Shown here one piece after another: positions 48,601 through 58,572 of a stretch of 64,000 nucleotides of DNA. How positions within the stretch are numbered: the first letter of the stretch is position 1; every line of letters begins with the position of its first letter. The DNA is taken from assembly GCF_000768065.1 (NCBI RefSeq), contig NZ_JRKM01000001.1, positions 1,798,001 through 1,862,000 of the forward strand, read 5' to 3'. The notes under the pieces are model-generated. The model was given only the letters and a program-made list of their open reading frames with translations, had not been told where the DNA came from and did not search any database. Source of the stretch: Aquabacterium sp. NJ1. Its GTDB lineage: Bacteria; Pseudomonadota; Gammaproteobacteria; Burkholderiales; Burkholderiaceae_C. A program made the translations under genes and the position numbers.

Positions 48601-51171
48601 GTGACTCCTCGACTGGCCCGCCCCTCCGCCTCCATGCCCCGCCGCGCCGCCCTTGCCGCGCCGCGCCTGCGCTGGACCCCTGTTGCCGTGGCCGCCGGGC
48701 TAGTGGTGGCCCAGATCGCCTGGCCAGGCCAGGTGCAGGCCGATGACCGTGGCCTCAGCGTGGCCGAGGCCGCGCCTGAGCCCGCCGCGCTGCCCAGCTC
48801 GACGCTGGCGCCGCCCCTGCGCTTCAGCTTCTCGCTGCCGGCCCCGCAAGCCGATCTGCACAACGGCAAGCTGCCGCTGTTCTTCGAGGCCGACAACCTG
48901 GAAGGTGAATCCGGCACGCGCACCCGGGCCACGGGCTCCGTGCGCCTGCGCCAGGGCGACCTCACCGTGCGCGCCGACGAGCTCACGCACACGCAGGCCG
49001 ACAACACCGCACGCGCGCTGGGCCACGTCGTTATCACGCGCAACCACAACATCTTCAGCGGGCCCGAGCTGACGCTCAAGCTTGACACCCTCGAAGGCGA
49101 ATTCATCCGCCCGCGTTTCTGGTTCGCCCGCACGCGCGCCGGTGGCGATGCCGAGCTGGTCGAGTTCCTGGGCGCCAACCGCCTGCAGGCCACCAGGACC
49201 ACCTACAGCAGCTGCACCCCGGCCAACACGGCCGACGGCAGCCCGGGCGAGCCCGACTGGTCGCTCAAGACCAGCCGCATCTACCTGGACTTCGATGCCA
49301 ACGAAGGCAAGGCCGACAACGCGGTGATCTGGTTCAAGGGCGTGCCTATCCTGGCTGCCCCGACGCTGACCTTCCCGCTCAACGACGCGCGCAAATCCGG
49401 CTGGCTGCCCCCCAGCTTCGATTTCGACAGCAAGAGCGGCTTCGAGCTGTCCGCGCCGTACTACTGGAACATCGCACCCGACAAGGACATGACGCTGGCG
49501 CCGACGCTGTCGGTGCGACGCGGTGCGGGCCTGGATGCCGAATACCGCTACCTGGCCCCCCACGATGAAGGCACGCTGCGCGTCGTGGGCCTGCCCGATG
49601 ACCGCGTGGCCATGCGCTCGCGCGGCCTGGTGGACTTCGGCCACAAGGGCAACCTCAATGATGGCAACCTGCTGGCGCAGACCAATTACGAGCTGAAGTG
49701 GCTGCGTGTGTCGGACGACGACTACTGGAAGGACTTCCCGCACGGCCTGCCCTCCCAGACTCCGCGTCTGTACGACAGCCACGCCACCATCGAGCGCCAG
49801 CTGAACGCGCGCAACTGGGGCCTGGGCAACAGCCAGACCACGCTGTACGGCAGCGTGCAGACCTGGCAGACCCTGCGCGACCTGGACCCGCTGGCCGACC
49901 CGGCCTTGACCAAGATCGACACGCCCTACCGCCGCGAGCCCCAGATGGGCCTGCGCAGCCGCAGCGGCAATGACACCGGCATGGTGTGGTCGATGCAGGG
50001 CGAGTTCAACCGCTTCACCAATCAGGACACCACCAAGCCCACCGGCAACCGGCTCAATGCCATCGGCCAGCTGAGCCAGTCCTTCAACCTGGGTGGTCTG
50101 AACCTCACCCCCAAGCTCAGCATCAACGCCACCAGCTACGACCTGGACCAGGCCATGGCCAGCGGCAGCCGCAGCGCCACACGCGTGCTCCCCACCTTCA
50201 GCCTGGACTCGGGCCTGACCATGGAGCGCCCCGTCCACCTGTTCAACCGCGACCTGACCCAGACCCTGGAGCCGCGCATCCAGTACGTGCGCACCCCCTA
50301 CAGCGACCAGAGCCAGCTGCCCCTGTTTGACAGCGCCCCGCGTGACTTCAACCAGTACGCTATCTACAGCGAAAACGCGTTCACCGGCGGCGACCGCATC
50401 TCTGATGCCAACCAGGTCACCGTGGGCGTGACCTCGCGCCTGTTGGACGACCGCACCGGCAACGAAGCCCTGCGCCTGGGCGTGGTGCAAAAGCTCCTGT
50501 TGGCCGACCAGCGCCTCAACCCCGACGGGCCCGACCCGATCACGCAGCGCCTGTCCGACCTGTTGCTGCTGGGCTCGGCCTCGGTCATCCCCAACTGGAA
50601 CCTGGACGGCTCCACGCAGTTCAACGCGCAGAACCACGCCATGTCGCGCGGCCTGCTGGGCGTGCGGTATTCGCCCGGGCCCTGGCGCACCGTGGGTGCC
50701 GCCTACCGCTACACCCGCGACGCCAGCGAACAGCTGGACCTGGGCTGGCAATGGCCACTGGCCGGCCCTGTGCCCTCCAGCGCCCAGGTGCGCAACCAGG
50801 CCGTGGCCGACCCGCTCAACCTCACCGGCAAACGGGCCGCCAATCCCGGCGCCTGCGGTGGCACCTGGTACAGCGTGGGCCGCATGAGCTACAGCCTGCG
50901 CGACAGCCGCCTGACCGACTCGCTGCTGGGCGTCGAATACGACGCCGGCTGCTGGATCGGCCGCGTGGTGGCCGAACGCGTGTCCGTGGGCCGCGCACAG
51001 GCCAGCACACGCATCATGTTCCAGCTCGAACTGGCCGGCTTGTCGCGCATCAGCCTGGGTTCCAACCCGCTGCGCGCCTTGAAGGACAATATCCCCGGCT
51101 ACCAGTTGCTGCACGACGACAGCAAGGCTGCGCCCTCAACCGGCTCTTCGCCATTCACGACAGATGACTGA
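48601..51171 (+). CDS. lptD: LPS-assembly protein LptD
   Basis: An 856-residue outer-membrane protein inserting LPS at the cell surface with LptE. The signal region is LRWTPVAVAAGLVVAQIAWP. The OstA/LptA-like N-domain is at about 85-200 (LFFEADNLEGESGTRTRATG). The large barrel has AILAAPTLTF-like strands and signature regions such as PYYWNIAPDKDMTLAPTL near residue 285. Cysteines are seen in the N-domain (TYSSCTP) and C-terminally (GACGGTWYS, YDAGCWIGR), compatible with LptD disulfides. The start codon is GTG at 48601; an ATG at 48634 is an alternative. It overlaps surA by 8 bp. Confidence 0.95.
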   Translation: MTPRLARPSASMPRRAALAAPRLRWTPVAVAAGLVVAQIAWPGQVQADDRGLSVAEAAPEPAALPSSTLAPPLRFSFSLPAPQADLHNGKLPLFFEADNLEGESGTRTRATGSVRLRQGDLTVRADELTHTQADNTARALGHVVITRNHNIFSGPELTLKLDTLEGEFIRPRFWFARTRAGGDAELVEFLGANRLQATRTTYSSCTPANTADGSPGEPDWSLKTSRIYLDFDANEGKADNAVIWFKGVPILAAPTLTFPLNDARKSGWLPPSFDFDSKSGFELSAPYYWNIAPDKDMTLAPTLSVRRGAGLDAEYRYLAPHDEGTLRVVGLPDDRVAMRSRGLVDFGHKGNLNDGNLLAQTNYELKWLRVSDDDYWKDFPHGLPSQTPRLYDSHATIERQLNARNWGLGNSQTTLYGSVQTWQTLRDLDPLADPALTKIDTPYRREPQMGLRSRSGNDTGMVWSMQGEFNRFTNQDTTKPTGNRLNAIGQLSQSFNLGGLNLTPKLSINATSYDLDQAMASGSRSATRVLPTFSLDSGLTMERPVHLFNRDLTQTLEPRIQYVRTPYSDQSQLPLFDSAPRDFNQYAIYSENAFTGGDRISDANQVTVGVTSRLLDDRTGNEALRLGVVQKLLLADQRLNPDGPDPITQRLSDLLLLGSASVIPNWNLDGSTQFNAQNHAMSRGLLGVRYSPGPWRTVGAAYRYTRDASEQLDLGWQWPLAGPVPSSAQVRNQAVADPLNLTGKRAANPGACGGTWYSVGRMSYSLRDSRLTDSLLGVEYDAGCWIGRVVAERVSVGRAQASTRIMFQLELAGLSRISLGSNPLRALKDNIPGYQLLHDDSKAAPSTGSSPFTTDD

Positions 51172-52591
51172 CCACACCACACTGACCCGACGTGCGCCCC
51201 GCCCTGCCACACGCCAGCCGCGCGCCCTCCGCGCCCTGGTGCAGGGCCTGTGCCTGAGCCTGCTGGTCAGCACGACGGCACCGGCCTGGGCCCAGTTCAA
51301 GCAATCGCCCAACGTCACACCACGCATCCCGGGCGCCCGCAACCTGAGCACCGAGCTCAAGATCGAGGGCATGCAGACCACGGCCGACTACATCCTGGCT
51401 GTGGTCAACCAGGAGCCCATCACCCACACCGAAGTGGAAAAGCGTGTGGCCCGCATCACCGACACGGCACCGGCTGGCGCACGCCTGCCCCCGCCTGAAG
51501 AGCTGCGCAAGCAGGTGCTGGACGCGCTGATCGACGAGAAGGTGCAGATATCGTATGCCAAGACCATCGGCATGGACATCCCGGATGCCGAGGTGGACGG
51601 CGCCATCGAGAACATCGCCGCACAAAACCAGATGACCCTGGTGGACCTGCGCGCCCGCATGCAGGCCGATGGCCTGGACTTCCAGCGCTACCGCAACAGC
51701 CTGCGTGAACAGCTGCTGCTGCAACGCCTGCGCGAACGCGAGGTCAGCAGCCGCATCCAGATCAGCGATGACGACCTCAACGCCTTCATGAAGGAAGACC
51801 CTGCGGCGCACTCCGAAGTGGCGCTCAACGTCGCGCACATCCTGATCGCCGTGCCTGAAAAGGCCACGCAAGTGCAGGTGGCTGCGCTGCTGACCAAGGC
51901 GCAAGGCATCCAGGAGCGTGCTGCACAAGGCGCGAACTTCGCCCAGCTGGCCAAGGAGTTCTCGGCTGACACCAGCACGCGCGACCAGGGTGGTGCCCTC
52001 GGCTTGCGCGAGGCCAGCCGCCTGCCCGAGCTGTTCGTGGCCACTGCGGCCAAGCTCAAGGTGGGCCAGGTGGCCCCGGTGGTGCGTTCCAACGCGGGCT
52101 TCCACATCATCAAGCTGATCGAGCGCGAAAACAGCGCGCAGGCCACCTACACGCAACAGCGTGCCCGCCACATCCTGCTGCGCACCAACCCGCAGCAACC
52201 TGTGAGCGAACAGATCGACCGCATGCGGGAGATCCGCAAGCAGATCGTGGGCGGCCAGACCAGCTTCGCCCAGATGGCCCGCCAGTACTCGGAAGACGGC
52301 AGCGGTGCACGTGGCGGCGATCTGGGCTGGGCGGCCCCGGGCCAGTTCGTGCCCGAGTTCGAGAAGGCCCTGACGGCCCTGCAACCCGGCCAGATCTCCG
52401 AGCCGGTGGTGAGCCGCTACGGCGTGCACCTGATCCAGTTGCTGGAACGCCGCGAAGTGCAGCTCAACGAGCAGCAAAAGCGCGAAGCCGCCAAGCAGGT
52501 GCTGCGTGAACGCCGCTTCGAGCCGACCTACGAAGAATGGGCCCGCGAGTTGCGCGCTGCCGCCTACATTGAAATGCGTGATGCGCCCTGA
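51164..52591 (+). CDS. surA: Periplasmic chaperone/peptidyl-prolyl isomerase SurA
   Basis: A 475-residue periplasmic chaperone for outer-membrane proteins. A signal-type segment ([17 protein letters not shown]) near residue 30 follows a basic N terminus. The SurA N-domain is at about 65-180 ([20 protein letters not shown]). Two parvulin domains follow: [17 protein letters not shown] with [17 protein letters not shown], and [16 protein letters not shown] with [20 protein letters not shown]. It overlaps lptD by 8 bp and rsmA by 11 bp, so the three are coupled. Confidence 0.96.
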   Translation: MTDHTTLTRRAPRPATRQPRALRALVQGLCLSLLVSTTAPAWAQFKQSPNVTPRIPGARNLSTELKIEGMQTTADYILAVVNQEPITHTEVEKRVARITDTAPAGARLPPPEELRKQVLDALIDEKVQISYAKTIGMDIPDAEVDGAIENIAAQNQMTLVDLRARMQADGLDFQRYRNSLREQLLLQRLREREVSSRIQISDDDLNAFMKEDPAAHSEVALNVAHILIAVPEKATQVQVAALLTKAQGIQERAAQGANFAQLAKEFSADTSTRDQGGALGLREASRLPELFVATAAKLKVGQVAPVVRSNAGFHIIKLIERENSAQATYTQQRARHILLRTNPQQPVSEQIDRMREIRKQIVGGQTSFAQMARQYSEDGSGARGGDLGWAAPGQFVPEFEKALTALQPGQISEPVVSRYGVHLIQLLERREVQLNEQQKREAAKQVLRERRFEPTYEEWARELRAAAYIEMRDAP

Positions 52592-53435
52592 TCGCCCCTC
52601 CAACCGCCCGGCTTCCTCGCGCCCCGCCAAGCCTCATGGCAAACGGGCCGTGCAAGGCGGCGGTGGCCACATCGCCCGCAAGCGCTTTGGCCAGAACTTC
52701 CTGGTGGACCTGGGTGTCATCGACGAAATCGTGCGCGCCATCTCGCCCAAGCCGGGTGAGGCGCTCATCGAAATCGGCCCCGGCCTGGGCGCGCTGACCA
52801 ACCCCGTGGTCGAACGCTGCGAACACCTCACCGTGGTCGAGCTGGACCGTGACCTGGCCGCCCGCCTGCGCAAGCGCCCCGAACTCACGGTCATCGAATC
52901 CGATGTGCTCAAGGTCGACTTCGGCCAGATCGCGCAAGAGCGGGGCTGCAAGCTGCGCATCATCGGCAACCTGCCCTACAACATCTCCAGCCCCATCCTG
53001 TTCCACCTGCTGCCCTGGGCCTCGCACGTGGCAGACCAGCACTTCATGCTGCAAAAGGAAGTGGTGGACCGCATGGTGGCCTCACCGGGCAACAAGGATT
53101 TCGGCCGCCTGAGCGTGATGCTGCAATGGCGCTACGACATGGAGTGCGTGGTCGACGTGCCGCCCGAATCCTTCGACCCGCCACCCAAGGTGGACTCGGC
53201 CGTGGTGCGCATGGTGCCCCGCGCCCAGCCCGCCGAGGTGGACCCGGCCGTGCTGGAACAGATGGTGGCCGTGGCCTTCTCGCAGCGCCGCAAGATCCTG
53301 CGCCACACGCTGGGCCAATGGATCGAACAGAACGGCATCCAGACCGACTTCGATCTGCAGCGCCGCGCCGAAGAGGTGCCCGTGGCCGAGTTCGTTGCCC
53401 TGGCGGCGCGCAAGGGCTCAGCCCCTGCTGCCTGA
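52581..53435 (+). CDS. rsmA: 16S rRNA dimethyladenosine methyltransferase RsmA (KsgA)
   Basis: A 284-residue methyltransferase that dimethylates two adjacent adenines near the 3' end of 16S rRNA. Motifs: [20 protein letters not shown], the SAM-binding [30 protein letters not shown], and catalytic [15 protein letters not shown]. The C-terminal region has [16 protein letters not shown] basic, disordered N-terminal stretch of about 30 residues precedes the core. It overlaps surA by 11 bp; the usual pdxA gene between surA and rsmA is absent. Confidence 0.96.
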   Translation: MRPDRPSNRPASSRPAKPHGKRAVQGGGGHIARKRFGQNFLVDLGVIDEIVRAISPKPGEALIEIGPGLGALTNPVVERCEHLTVVELDRDLAARLRKRPELTVIESDVLKVDFGQIAQERGCKLRIIGNLPYNISSPILFHLLPWASHVADQHFMLQKEVVDRMVASPGNKDFGRLSVMLQWRYDMECVVDVPPESFDPPPKVDSAVVRMVPRAQPAEVDPAVLEQMVAVAFSQRRKILRHTLGQWIEQNGIQTDFDLQRRAEEVPVAEFVALAARKGSAPAA

Positions 53436-53449
53436 CACGCTCGTGGGCA

Positions 53450-53875
53450 TCAACCCAGACGCCTGCGGACCAGGCTGCCCACGAGCAGCATGCCCACCAG
53501 GGCCAAGGCCTCGGTCGTGGGCTCCGGCACCGCCATCACCTCGTAGCTCCCGGTGAAGCTGCCACCATAGGCCTTGCCGAACACCGTGATGCTGTGAAAG
53601 CCACTGAGCACCGGTGCAGAGAAGTAGTAGTAATCATCCAGACCGGGCAACAGGTCCGCCACGGCAAAGCCATCCACCTGCACGGCGAAAATGTCGTAGC
53701 CGGACTTGCCCGTGAACGACGACAGCACCGATCCCGTGAGCACCCCCGCGTCCGACGCGAAGCCGGTCATGAAGGCCGGGGCTGAACTGACGAAGCTGCC
53801 CGACACATCGTCGGCACGGGCTCCTGTGGCAACCAAGGCCAAGGCCAGGCCCAAAGTGACTGCAGCGCGTTTCAT
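53450..53875 (-). CDS. Small PEP-CTERM sorting domain protein
   Basis: A 141-residue exported protein. The signal is MKRAAVTLGLALALVATGARA. A beta-rich central domain contains FDxF/FxVxVDGF-like strands (YDIFAVQVDGFAVADLL, FHSITVFGKAYGG). The C terminus is a PEP-CTERM signal: VPEPTTEALALVGMLLVGSL followed by VRRRLG. The start at 53875 has a strong AAGGAG site. It is convergent with rsmA and divergent from cca. It resembles the family of short PEP-CTERM proteins with FxDxF-like repeats; role unknown. Confidence 0.88.
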   Translation of the reverse strand: MKRAAVTLGLALALVATGARADDVSGSFVSSAPAFMTGFASDAGVLTGSVLSSFTGKSGYDIFAVQVDGFAVADLLPGLDDYYYFSAPVLSGFHSITVFGKAYGGSFTGSYEVMAVPEPTTEALALVGMLLVGSLVRRRLG

Positions 53876-54015
53876 GACACTCTCCTTCATGGAAAACCAA
53901 ATGGACTCGGGCAAGAGCCATGCAGATTGCGTACCAGCGCCAGCCCCGTTTTCTTGCACCAAAGCAGCCACAAAGGGCGTGCGGGTGCACCACGAAGCTC
54001 ACTAAACTCCCCTTG

Positions 54016-55239
54016 ATGAAAACTTATCTTGTTGGCGGCGCAGTCAGAGACCGTTTGCTGGGGCGGCCCAGTGGTGACCGCGACTGGGTCGTCGTGGGCA
54101 GCACGCCGCAAGCCATGAGCGCGCTGGGCTACATGCCCGTGGGCAAGGACTTCCCCGTGTTCCTGCACCCGCAGACCAAGGAGGAATACGCCCTGGCCCG
54201 CACCGAACGCAAGAGCGGCCACGGCTACCACGGCTTCCAGGTCCACGCCTCGCCCGAGGTCACGCTCGAAGAAGACCTGGCCCGGCGCGACCTCACCATC
54301 AACGCCATGGCCGAAGATGAAACCGGCCACGTCATCGACCCGTACGGCGGCCAGCGCGACCTGCGCGATCGCGTGCTGCGCCATGTCTCGCCCGCCTTCG
54401 CCGAAGACCCGGTGCGCATCCTGCGACTGGCCCGCTTCGCCGCGCGCTTTCATGATTTCGGCGTGGCCGAAGACACCGTGGTGCTGATGCGCAAGATGGT
54501 GGAGGCCGGCGAGGTAGACCACCTGGTGGCCGAGCGCGTCTGGCAGGAGCTGGCCCGTGGCCTGATGGAAGACAAGCCCTCACGCATGTTCGAGGTGCTG
54601 CGCGACTGCGGCGCCCTGGCCCGACTGCTACCCGAGGTCGACCGCCTTTGGGGCGTGCCACAACGCGCCGACTACCACCCCGAGGTCGACACCGGTGTGC
54701 ACCTCATGATGGTGCTGGACATGAGCGCGCGCCTGCACACCTCGCTGGCCGTGCGTTATGCCTGCCTCGGCCACGACCTGGGCAAGGGCACCACGCCGCC
54801 CGACGTGCTGCCTCGCCACCTGGGCCATGAGGGCCGCAGCGCGCAACTGCTCAAGCAGGTCAACGAGCGCCTGCGCGTACCCGTGGACTGCCGCGAGCTC
54901 GCCGATGTGGTGGCACGTGAGCACGGCAACATGCACCGCAGCGACACACTCAACGCGGCCGCCGTGCTGCGCCTGCTGGAGCGTTGCGACGCATTTCGCA
55001 AGCCGCAACGCTTTCGCGAAATCCTGCAAGCCTGCGAGTGCGATGCCCGTGGCCGCCTGGGCCTGCAGGACGAGCCCTACCCGCAGGCCGAGCGCCTGAG
55101 CCTGGCGCTGGACATCGCGCTGGCCGTGCCCACCGCCGAGGTTTCTGCTGCAGCGCAGCAACGTGGCCTGCGTGGCGAGGCCATCGGTCAGGCCATCGCA
55201 CAGGCCCGGACCGAGGCCCTGGTTCAAGGGGGTTTTTGA
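54016..55239 (+). CDS. cca: tRNA nucleotidyltransferase (multifunctional CCA protein)
   Basis: A 407-residue CCA-adding enzyme. The class II nucleotidyltransferase motif is YLVGGAVRDRLLGRPSGDRD followed by WVVVGS. RRDLTINAMAEDETGHVIDP is the next conserved block. EDPVRILRLARFAARF is the template-arginine region. An HD domain is at about 235-340 (YACLGHDLGKGTTPPDVLPR), as in multifunctional enzymes with phosphohydrolase activity. The start at 54016 gives the standard N terminus. Confidence 0.96.
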   Translation: MKTYLVGGAVRDRLLGRPSGDRDWVVVGSTPQAMSALGYMPVGKDFPVFLHPQTKEEYALARTERKSGHGYHGFQVHASPEVTLEEDLARRDLTINAMAEDETGHVIDPYGGQRDLRDRVLRHVSPAFAEDPVRILRLARFAARFHDFGVAEDTVVLMRKMVEAGEVDHLVAERVWQELARGLMEDKPSRMFEVLRDCGALARLLPEVDRLWGVPQRADYHPEVDTGVHLMMVLDMSARLHTSLAVRYACLGHDLGKGTTPPDVLPRHLGHEGRSAQLLKQVNERLRVPVDCRELADVVAREHGNMHRSDTLNAAAVLRLLERCDAFRKPQRFREILQACECDARGRLGLQDEPYPQAERLSLALDIALAVPTAEVSAAAQQRGLRGEAIGQAIAQARTEALVQGGF

Positions 55240-55317
55240 CGCCATTGTTTCCTTGCTGTCGCCAGATGTCCGTTCGGGTCATTCCCATACCAGCTCCCTG
55301 GACACTAGACTGTTTGG

Positions 55318-57117
55318 ATGGCCAGCCAAACGATCAATCTCCTGCAGTGGATGGGTGCCGTCGCACGCACCGCACCCGCTTTGCCCCACGTCGCCAAAGG
55401 GCTGTGGAACCTGGTGACCCTCAAGCCCGACCAGATCGGCTCGATCGGCTTGCGCTTTGCGCAATTGGCAGCCAGCCAGCCTGATCAACCCGCCCTGGTT
55501 TTTGAAGGCCGCACCTGGAGCTACGCCCAGTTCAACATCTGGGCCAACCAGATCGCCCACAGCCTGAGCACCGCCGGCATCCGCCAGGGTGACTCGGTTG
55601 GCGTGCTGATGGAAAACCGCGCCGAGTTGCTGGCCTGTGTGCTGGGCATCGTCAAGCTGGGTGCGATTGCCACCTTGCTCAACAACCAGCAACGCGGTGA
55701 CCCGCTGGCCCACAGCCTGCGCATCACCAAACCCAAGGTCGTGATCCTTGGTGAAGAGTGCGTCGAAGCCTTCGACAGCCTGGCCCCGGCCATCCGCGCC
55801 GAACTGGGTGCCCAGTGGTGGTGGGAAGGTGATGCCGCCGCGCCCTTTGGCACCGACAGCCTGCGCCGCCGCACCCTCAAAGCCGAGAGCAGCAACCCGC
55901 CGCAAACCGAGCACATCACCCTGCGCCAGCCCTGCTTCCACATCTTCACCTCGGGCACCACCGGCCTGCCCAAGGCCTCGGTGATGACGCATTACCGCTG
56001 GCACCGCTGCATGGCGGGCCTGGGCCAGCTGGGCCTGCGCCTGAAGGCCGATGACGTGCTGTACTGCCCGCTGCCCATGTACCACAACAACGCCCTGACC
56101 GTGTCATGGAGCGCGGTGGTGGGCGCCGGTGCCTGCATGGCCCTGAGCCGCAAGTTCAGCGCCTCGCGCTTCTGGGACGAGATCCGCGCCAACAAGGCCA
56201 CGGCCTTCTGCTACATCGGCGAACTCTGCCGTTACCTGCTCAACCAACCCGTGCGCGACACCGACCAGACGCACAACGTGCGCGCCATCATCGGCAACGG
56301 CCTGCGGCCCGACATCTGGGAAGCCTTCCAGGCGCGCTTCAACATCCCGCACATCGCCGAGTTCTACACCGCCAGCGAGTGCAACCTGGCCTTCGTCAAC
56401 GCCTTCAACTTCCAGGGCACGGCCGGCTACTGCCCCCTGCCTTATGCCATCGTGGCCTTCGATGTTGAAAACGAAGTGCCCGTGCGCCAGACCGACGGCA
56501 AGAACGCGGGCACGATGCGCAAGGTGGCCAAGGGCGAATGCGGCCTGCTGCTCACCGAGATCACCGACAAGGCCCCGCTGGACGGCTACACGGACAGCAA
56601 GGCCACCGAAGCCAAGGTGTTCCGCAACGTCTTCAAACCCGGTGATGCCTGGTTCAACACCGGCGACCTGATCCGCGACATGGGCTTCGGCCACATCGGC
56701 TTCGTGGACCGCGTGGGCGACACCTTCCGCTGGAAGGGCGAGAACGTGGCCACCACCGAAGTCGAGGCGGCGCTGGGCTGCATCGAGGGCATCGAAGAGG
56801 CCGTGGTGTATGGCGTGGAAGTGCCCGGGGCCGATGGCCGCGCCGGCATGGCCGCGATCCGCTGGGATCACGGCAAAGGCCCGCTCGATGGCGTGGCGCT
56901 CGCACAAGCCCTGCACAAGGCTCTGCCCAAGTACGCCGTGCCGCTGTTCATCCGCGTGCGCGACGAGCACGAGGTCACCGCCACCTTCAAGCACCGCAAG
57001 GTGGAGCTCAAGCGTGAGGGCTTCGATGTCGACAAGGTCGCAGATGCCTTGTACGCACTGGGTGAAAACGGCTACGAGCTGATGCAGCCTGCGCACCAGA
57101 TGGCCCGGCGCGCCTGA
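55318..57117 (+). CDS. Long-chain acyl-CoA synthetase, FadD6/FATP type
   Basis: A 599-residue AMP-forming acyl-CoA ligase: FHIFTSGTTGLPKASVMTH is the P-loop, YCPLPMYHNNALTVSWSAVV and EFYTASECNLAFVNAFNFQG are the adenylation-core motifs, and WFNTGDLIRDMGFGHIGFVD the ATP/hinge motif, with DRVGDTFRWKGENVATTEVE following. The pattern fits very-long-chain/FATP-like synthetases (FadD6) rather than classical FadD. It activates fatty acids, which fits the alkane-oxidation gene in the window, though it is 11 kb away. Confidence 0.92.
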   Translation: MASQTINLLQWMGAVARTAPALPHVAKGLWNLVTLKPDQIGSIGLRFAQLAASQPDQPALVFEGRTWSYAQFNIWANQIAHSLSTAGIRQGDSVGVLMENRAELLACVLGIVKLGAIATLLNNQQRGDPLAHSLRITKPKVVILGEECVEAFDSLAPAIRAELGAQWWWEGDAAAPFGTDSLRRRTLKAESSNPPQTEHITLRQPCFHIFTSGTTGLPKASVMTHYRWHRCMAGLGQLGLRLKADDVLYCPLPMYHNNALTVSWSAVVGAGACMALSRKFSASRFWDEIRANKATAFCYIGELCRYLLNQPVRDTDQTHNVRAIIGNGLRPDIWEAFQARFNIPHIAEFYTASECNLAFVNAFNFQGTAGYCPLPYAIVAFDVENEVPVRQTDGKNAGTMRKVAKGECGLLLTEITDKAPLDGYTDSKATEAKVFRNVFKPGDAWFNTGDLIRDMGFGHIGFVDRVGDTFRWKGENVATTEVEAALGCIEGIEEAVVYGVEVPGADGRAGMAAIRWDHGKGPLDGVALAQALHKALPKYAVPLFIRVRDEHEVTATFKHRKVELKREGFDVDKVADALYALGENGYELMQPAHQMARRA

Positions 57118-57170
57118 TCCTTCAACCTGATTGTTGTTCTGAGGTGCTGTTGCACCGGAATGGCCAAAAG

Positions 57171-57196
57171 CCCCCCGCACCTTTCAGCGCGGGGGG
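57171..57196 (-). terminator. Hairpin terminator after ftsZ
   Basis: CCCCCCGC and GCGGGGGG form a perfect 8-bp GC stem with a 10-base loop, 56 bp past the ftsZ stop. It lies between ftsZ and the convergent acyl-CoA synthetase gene, so it can serve both. On the minus strand CTTTTGG follows. Confidence 0.8.
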
Positions 57197-57251
57197 ATAA
57201 AAGCTTGGCAACGGTACGCGCTGGCTGATCAGGCCAGCGTCAGGCGATCAC

Positions 57252-58514
57252 TCAGTCAGCTTGCTTGCGCAGGAAGGCCGGGATCTCGATTTCATCCATG
57301 CCGTTGCTGGCCAGGGCGTCAACCTTGGCAGCCGCTTGCGTGCGGCCGGAGCGCCACACGCTGGGCGTGTTCAGGCCGCTGAAATCGTTGCCGCCAGCGC
57401 TGGCGTGGCCCATGCCTGCCACGCCACCAGCCAGACCTTGCGCATGGCCTGCGTGGCCGATCGGCTGGGTCAGCACGGGGATGTTGTCGGTGCCGGTACG
57501 CTGGAAGACTTGCGTCTGCGGTGCGCTGTGGACCACGGTCATCGGAGCTTGCTGGCGCTTGGAGCCGCACAGGCCGGTGGCGATCACGGTCACGCGCAGC
57601 TGGTCGCCCAGGCTTTCGTCGTAGGCCGTACCGTAGATCACGTGTGCATCTTCAGCAGCGTAGCGACGGATGGTGTTCATGGCGTTGCGCGACTCGCTCA
57701 GCTTGAAGCTGGACTTGCCTGCAGCGATCAGCACCAGCACGCCACGTGCGCCGGACAGGTCGATGCCTTCCAGCAGCGGGCAGGCCACAGCGGCTTCGGC
57801 TGCCTTGGTGGCGCGGTCCGGGCCACCAGCGGTGGCGGTACCCATCATGGCCTTGCCAGGCTCGCTCATCACGGTCTTGACGTCTTCAAAGTCGACGTTC
57901 ACCAGGCCGGGGATGTGGATGATGTCGGAGATGCCGCCCACGGCGTTCTTCAGCACGTCGTTGGCCTTGCCGAAAGCTTCTTCCTGCGTGACGTCGTCAC
58001 CCAGCACTTCCAGCAGCTTCTCGTTGAGCACGACGATCAGCGAGTCGACATTGGCTTCCAGTTCGTTCAGGCCGGTGTCAGCCTGCTTCATGCGGCGGTT
58101 GCCTTCGAATTCGAACGGCTTGGTCACCACGCCCACGGTCAGGATGCCCATGTCCTTGGCCACGCGGGCGATCACAGGGGCCGCACCGGTGCCGGTACCA
58201 CCGCCCATGCCGGCGGTGATGAACACCATGTGGGCGCCGTCCAGTGCAGCACGGATCTGGTCGACTGCTTCTTCAGCAGCGGCGCGGCCGGCTTCGGGCT
58301 TGGCCCCTGCGCCCAGGCCGGAGTTGCCCAGTTGCAGTTGCATCTCGGCGCTCGAGCGCAGCAGCGCTTGCGAGTCCGTGTTGGCGCAGATGAACTGCAC
58401 GCCTTGCACGCCTTGGGAGATCATGTGTTCAACGGCGTTACCGCCACCGCCGCCCACACCGATCACCTTGATCTGCGTGCCCATGTCGAAGTTGTCGATC
58501 ATCTCGATTGCCAT
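57252..58514 (-). CDS. ftsZ: Cell division protein FtsZ
   Basis: A 420-residue tubulin-like GTPase forming the division ring. IKVIGVGGGGGNAVEHMI is the N-terminal nucleotide loop. The tubulin signature is AGMGGGTGTGAAPVIARVAK. The T7-loop region is NVDFEDVKTVMSEPGKAMMG. A variable linker of about 80 residues leads to the conserved C-terminal peptide DEIEIPAFLRKQAD that binds FtsA/ZipA. An AGAGG site precedes the start. Last gene of the dcw cluster. Confidence 0.98.
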   Translation of the reverse strand: MAIEMIDNFDMGTQIKVIGVGGGGGNAVEHMISQGVQGVQFICANTDSQALLRSSAEMQLQLGNSGLGAGAKPEAGRAAAEEAVDQIRAALDGAHMVFITAGMGGGTGTGAAPVIARVAKDMGILTVGVVTKPFEFEGNRRMKQADTGLNELEANVDSLIVVLNEKLLEVLGDDVTQEEAFGKANDVLKNAVGGISDIIHIPGLVNVDFEDVKTVMSEPGKAMMGTATAGGPDRATKAAEAAVACPLLEGIDLSGARGVLVLIAAGKSSFKLSESRNAMNTIRRYAAEDAHVIYGTAYDESLGDQLRVTVIATGLCGSKRQQAPMTVVHSAPQTQVFQRTGTDNIPVLTQPIGHAGHAQGLAGGVAGMGHASAGGNDFSGLNTPSVWRSGRTQAAAKVDALASNGMDEIEIPAFLRKQAD

Positions 58515-58572
58515 GTCGTACCTCTTTTATTAATCAAGCAGTTGCCAATTGAAAACGTACCAAGTTAGGCGC

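Noticed and set aside
48700..51114. 804-residue open frame on the minus strand opposite lptD
   Set aside because: Same antisense composition effect; lptD is clearly the coding frame.
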